DNA from: Rhodospirillales bacterium
Lineage (GTDB): Bacteria > Pseudomonadota > Alphaproteobacteria > Rhodospirillales > UBA2165
Direction of reading: 5' to 3'
Assembly: GCA_022823235.1 (NCBI GenBank)
Contig: JAJDXO010000059.1
Location: 1 to 45,392, forward strand
Length of the DNA stretch: 45,392 nt
The position numbers and the translations under genes were made by a program. Below are positions 43,233-45,392 of this stretch, piece by piece. Below the pieces are notes generated by a model. The model did no database searches and had not been told where the DNA came from. It worked only from the letters and a program-made list of their open reading frames with translations. The stretch's first letter is position 1. The number at the start of each line of letters is the position of its first letter.

Positions 43233-44183
43233 CTATTCCAGGCCGGTCTCTTCGGCGAGGCCCAGCATGATGTTGAGGTTCTGCACCGCGCTCCCCGACG
43301 CGCCCTTGCCGAGATTGTCCGACTGGGCGGCCAGCACCGCGTGGCCGTGGGCATCGTTGCCGAAGACGTACAGCCTGAGATGGTTGGTGCCGTTCAGGGC
43401 CTCCGGATCCAAGAGCGCCGCGCGGCCCGCGGCATCCCCCGGTTCGGCGGCGGTGACGAACCGGCGGCCCGCATACCAGGCGCTTAAGCAGCCGTGCAGA
43501 TCGGCCACGGACGGCGTCCCCGGCAGCGCCGCCAATTGCAGCGGCACCTGGACGATCATCCCCTGCCGGTAGCGTCCCACCGACGGCGCGAACAGGGGCC
43601 GGGTCGAGAGCAGACTGTGGGTCTGGATCTCGGGCACGTGCTTATGTTCGAGGCCGAGGCCGTAATAGTAGAACTCGGACGAGATGGCATCGTCCGCCGA
43701 GGCATCCTCCATCCGCCTGATCAGCGACTTGCCGCCGCCCGAATAGCCGGACACCGCATTGATGGTCACCGGAAAGTCCGCCGGCATCAGCCCGGACGCC
43801 ACCAGGGGCCGGAGCAGCGCGATGGAGGAGAGCGCGTAGCAGCCGGGATTGGCCACTAGGCGCGCGCCGGCGATCTCGGCTTCATGCCCCGCCTCGAGCT
43901 CGGGATAGCCGAACACCCAGCCCGACGCCGTCCGGTGGGCCGTCGAGGCATCGATGATCCGGGTGCTCTCGGGAGCGAGCGCCACCGCTTCCCGCGCCGC
44001 ATCATCGGGCAGGCAGAGGATGGCGACATCGGCCTCCGCGAGCGCCGCTTTCCGGGCGCCCGTGTCCTTCCGCGACGCCTCATCCAGGCGGATGAGCGAG
44101 AGGTCGCCGCGGGGTCCGAGCCGCTCGGCGATCTGCAGGCCGGTGGTCCCGGCCTCGCCGTCGATGAAAATCCTTGCCGTCAT
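43233..44183 (-). CDS. argC: N-acetyl-gamma-glutamyl-phosphate reductase (type 2)
   Basis: A 316-residue enzyme of the shorter ArgC class, reducing N-acetylglutamyl phosphate to the semialdehyde in arginine synthesis. The NADP site is IFIDGEAGTTGLQIAERLG. The catalytic Cys is in ARLVANPGCYALSSIALLRPL, and the His-containing segment is LEHKHVPEIQTH. The start at 44183 has AGGA upstream. An ATG at 44210 is also in frame. In many alphaproteobacteria argC follows rpsI. Here two small genes lie between them. Confidence 0.94.
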   Translation of the reverse strand: MTARIFIDGEAGTTGLQIAERLGPRGDLSLIRLDEASRKDTGARKAALAEADVAILCLPDDAAREAVALAPESTRIIDASTAHRTASGWVFGYPELEAGHEAEIAGARLVANPGCYALSSIALLRPLVASGLMPADFPVTINAVSGYSGGGKSLIRRMEDASADDAISSEFYYYGLGLEHKHVPEIQTHSLLSTRPLFAPSVGRYRQGMIVQVPLQLAALPGTPSVADLHGCLSAWYAGRRFVTAAEPGDAAGRAALLDPEALNGTNHLRLYVFGNDAHGHAVLAAQSDNLGKGASGSAVQNLNIMLGLAEETGLE

Positions 44184-44274
44184 ATCATGCGTCCTGTGGG
44201 GCGCTGACATACGCCCAAAGCCGGTGAATTGGAAGGCGAAATGTGCGGGCGGCCTGCGGCCCAGGCTCGGCCCG

Positions 44275-44745
44275 TTATCCCTGGACAAACGCGACCAGTC
44301 TGCCGGAGACAAGCGCCCCGACCCAGCACACCAGCGAAATCACCGCCGCCCGGCGCGCGGCGGCATCGCTCGCCCCGTCCATGTCCCGCCCATAACGGTT
44401 TACGGCCAGGATGGTGGAGACGGCCCCCAGGGTAACGAGGGCGATCTTGAACTGGAACGCGGGATTGACGGCGTACTCCGTCGCCCGGGTCGCGAACAGC
44501 AGGCTGCCGGTCAGGAGGGCCAGAACCAGCCCGGCCCCCGCGGTCAGCGAAAGAATCCGGGCGATGGCGGCGCGGGGGACAGTCGGCCAGAACCCGAACA
44601 GGCGCAACGCCAAGGGGACCGATCCGCCAACCAATAACGCGATGGCCAGCACATGGGTGGTGTTGACAGCCGCGTAGCCCCAGCGCGAAAAGCGGAGAGC
44701 CTGGATTGGCGCCAGCGCCTCCAGAAATCCAAAAATTCCCTCCAA
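44275..44745 (-). CDS. small four-helix membrane protein, DUF6644-like
   Basis: A 156-residue protein with about four membrane segments: VNTTHVLAIALLVGGSVPLALRLFGF, IARILSLTAGAGLVLALLTGSLLFAT, FQFKIALVTLGAVSTILAVNRYG and AVISLVCWVGALVSGRLVAFVQ. The conserved-looking His in the first segment suggests a b561/DUF6644-type protein, possibly haem-binding. The family name is tentative. It starts 14 bases after the DUF6152-like gene, so the two are probably made together. Confidence 0.65.
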   Translation of the reverse strand: MEGIFGFLEALAPIQALRFSRWGYAAVNTTHVLAIALLVGGSVPLALRLFGFWPTVPRAAIARILSLTAGAGLVLALLTGSLLFATRATEYAVNPAFQFKIALVTLGAVSTILAVNRYGRDMDGASDAAARRAAVISLVCWVGALVSGRLVAFVQG

Positions 44746-44759
44746 GGCGTCGCTCGAAG

Positions 44760-45131
44760 CTAGTCGCGGCCCGGATAGAGGTCGTATCGCTTGCCGGAGA
44801 TGAATATCTCCTCGGCCTTCACCAGCCTATCCTCGATGTTGGACGACGGCTCGCCGATGATCCGTACCTCGACGCCTTCGGCCAGGTCACTCGGCTTGAG
44901 ACCGGCGCGGGCGTTGCGCCAGGGCTGTCCGACTTCGACGGTCCAAATCTCGCCCTCGGCATCGACGGTCAGGACGCCGTGCGGGTTGCCGAGCTTGACC
45001 GTCTTGATCAGGCCGGTGAGTTGGATGTTGCCGCCGGTGGTCCAGGACCAGCCGTGATGGGCGAGGGCCGGGCCCGCGCCCTGGACGGCGAGAAAGGCGG
45101 CGATGAGAGCGGTGGCGGCTAGTCGGCGCAT
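44760..45131 (-). CDS. DUF6152-like periplasmic protein
   Basis: A 123-residue protein with a signal peptide (MRRLAATALIAAFLAVQGAG, cleavage near PALA-HHGW). The mature chain begins with His-His-Gly-Trp. It then shows a small beta-rich pattern typical of DUF6152 (LTGLIKTVKLGNPHGVLTVDAEGEIWTVEVGQPWRNARAGL, LAEGVEVRIIGEPSS). Function is unknown; the N-terminal His pair could bind metal. It is encoded directly before the DUF6644-like membrane protein. Confidence 0.75.
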   Translation of the reverse strand: MRRLAATALIAAFLAVQGAGPALAHHGWSWTTGGNIQLTGLIKTVKLGNPHGVLTVDAEGEIWTVEVGQPWRNARAGLKPSDLAEGVEVRIIGEPSSNIEDRLVKAEEIFISGKRYDLYPGRD

Positions 45132-45204
45132 GATCTTGTTCCCCGATTGGTTTCCCTAGGACTTCATATAGTCGCGTGACGGCGCAATGAAACTCTAACG
45201 AACG

Positions 45205-45235
45205 AAAACGGCCTCCCCGTCGCCGGAGAGGCCGT
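45205..45235 (-). terminator. terminator of the rpsI operon
   Basis: On the minus strand ACGGCCTC pairs perfectly with GAGGCCGT. The stem can extend by TCC/GGG to 11 bp around loop GGCGAC. TTTT follows (complement of 45205-45208, the last A being in the stem). It starts 26 bases after the rpsI stop. Confidence 0.85.
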
Positions 45236-45260
45236 CGAATTCGCCGGATGCCGGTCCGTT

Positions 45261-45392
45261 CTAACGTTTCGAGAACTGGAAGCTGCGCCGGGCCTTGGCG
45301 CGGCCGTACTTCTTCCGCTCGACGACGCGGCTGTCGCGGGTCAGGAACCCGCCTTTCTTGAGGATCGGGCGCAGCGCCGGGTCGTGGTAGGT
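45261..45392 (-). CDS. rpsI: 30S ribosomal protein S9 (C-terminal part)
   Basis: The minus strand from the window edge to TAG at 45263-45261 encodes [20 protein letters not shown], then [23 protein letters not shown]. This is the C-terminal tail of ribosomal protein S9, whose final Ser-Lys-Arg reaches the ribosomal P-site tRNA. The gene continues beyond the window, where rplM is expected upstream. The reading frame is too short for an ordinary ORF search but unmistakable. Confidence 0.93.
   Translation of the reverse strand, partial: TYHDPALRPILKKGGFLTRDSRVVERKKYGRAKARRSFQFSKR

Overview
The window is GC-rich and looks like part of an alphaproteobacterial chromosome, probably of Rhodospirillales type. 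The pointers are sdhE-mfd next to recG, a DUF502 membrane protein, glnB-glnA behind a sigma-54 type promoter, and rpsI close to argC. This is an inference from gene content; no database was searched.

Layout. 1-266: the 3' end of an IS110-type transposase and REP-like hairpins. 267-9280: housekeeping and small regulators (mfd, sdhE, recG, DUF502, Nudix, a GcvR-like ACT protein, a double Usp protein). 8300-14587 (minus): a tkt / class I aldolase / rpe / SLC13 transporter / Usp operon downstream of tRNA-His. 15208-18504: an aminotransferase, then glnB-glnA. 18624-22740: a gamma-glutamylcyclotransferase-like gene and three tandem, translationally coupled Bcr/CflA-type MFS pumps. 22930-24395: an unknown membrane protein and a YceI protein. 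24457-29355 (minus): a TAXI-TRAP uptake system followed by a GST and an extradiol-dioxygenase-like protein. A divergent LysR regulator faces it across two matching LysR boxes. 30671-34290: a catabolic operon (6-oxocamphor-hydrolase-like crotonase, SDR, 3-hydroxyacyl-CoA dehydrogenase, FAH-family hydrolase). 39006-45392: DUF3105, a thioesterase, parE, a gamma-carbonic-anhydrase-like protein, argC, a DUF6644/DUF6152-like pair and the 3' end of rpsI.

The most unusual part is 34394-38896. Three genes that look broken by an in-frame TGA are best read as selenoprotein genes. Two are paralogous AhpD/CMD-like proteins in which the TGA replaces the second Cys of the CxxC motif (CxxU). The third is a glycine-reductase-type selenoprotein B (GrdB-like) with a CxxUxxC motif. 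Each TGA is followed at 18 or 21 nt by a hairpin whose apical loop contains GU (GGTC, GGTC, GTC), as in a bacterial SECIS element. The genes lie in two divergent operons, HxlR regulator + Sec-AhpD (minus) and EthD-like + Sec-AhpD + Sec-GrdB, probably with OsmC (plus). Between them, overlapping promoters carry repeated CTTGTAC operator motifs. I read this as an HxlR-controlled selenol/thiol redox module beside a ring-degradation locus. Its substrate is unknown, and no selA, selB, selC or selD was seen in the window, so the machinery must be encoded elsewhere if the reading is right.
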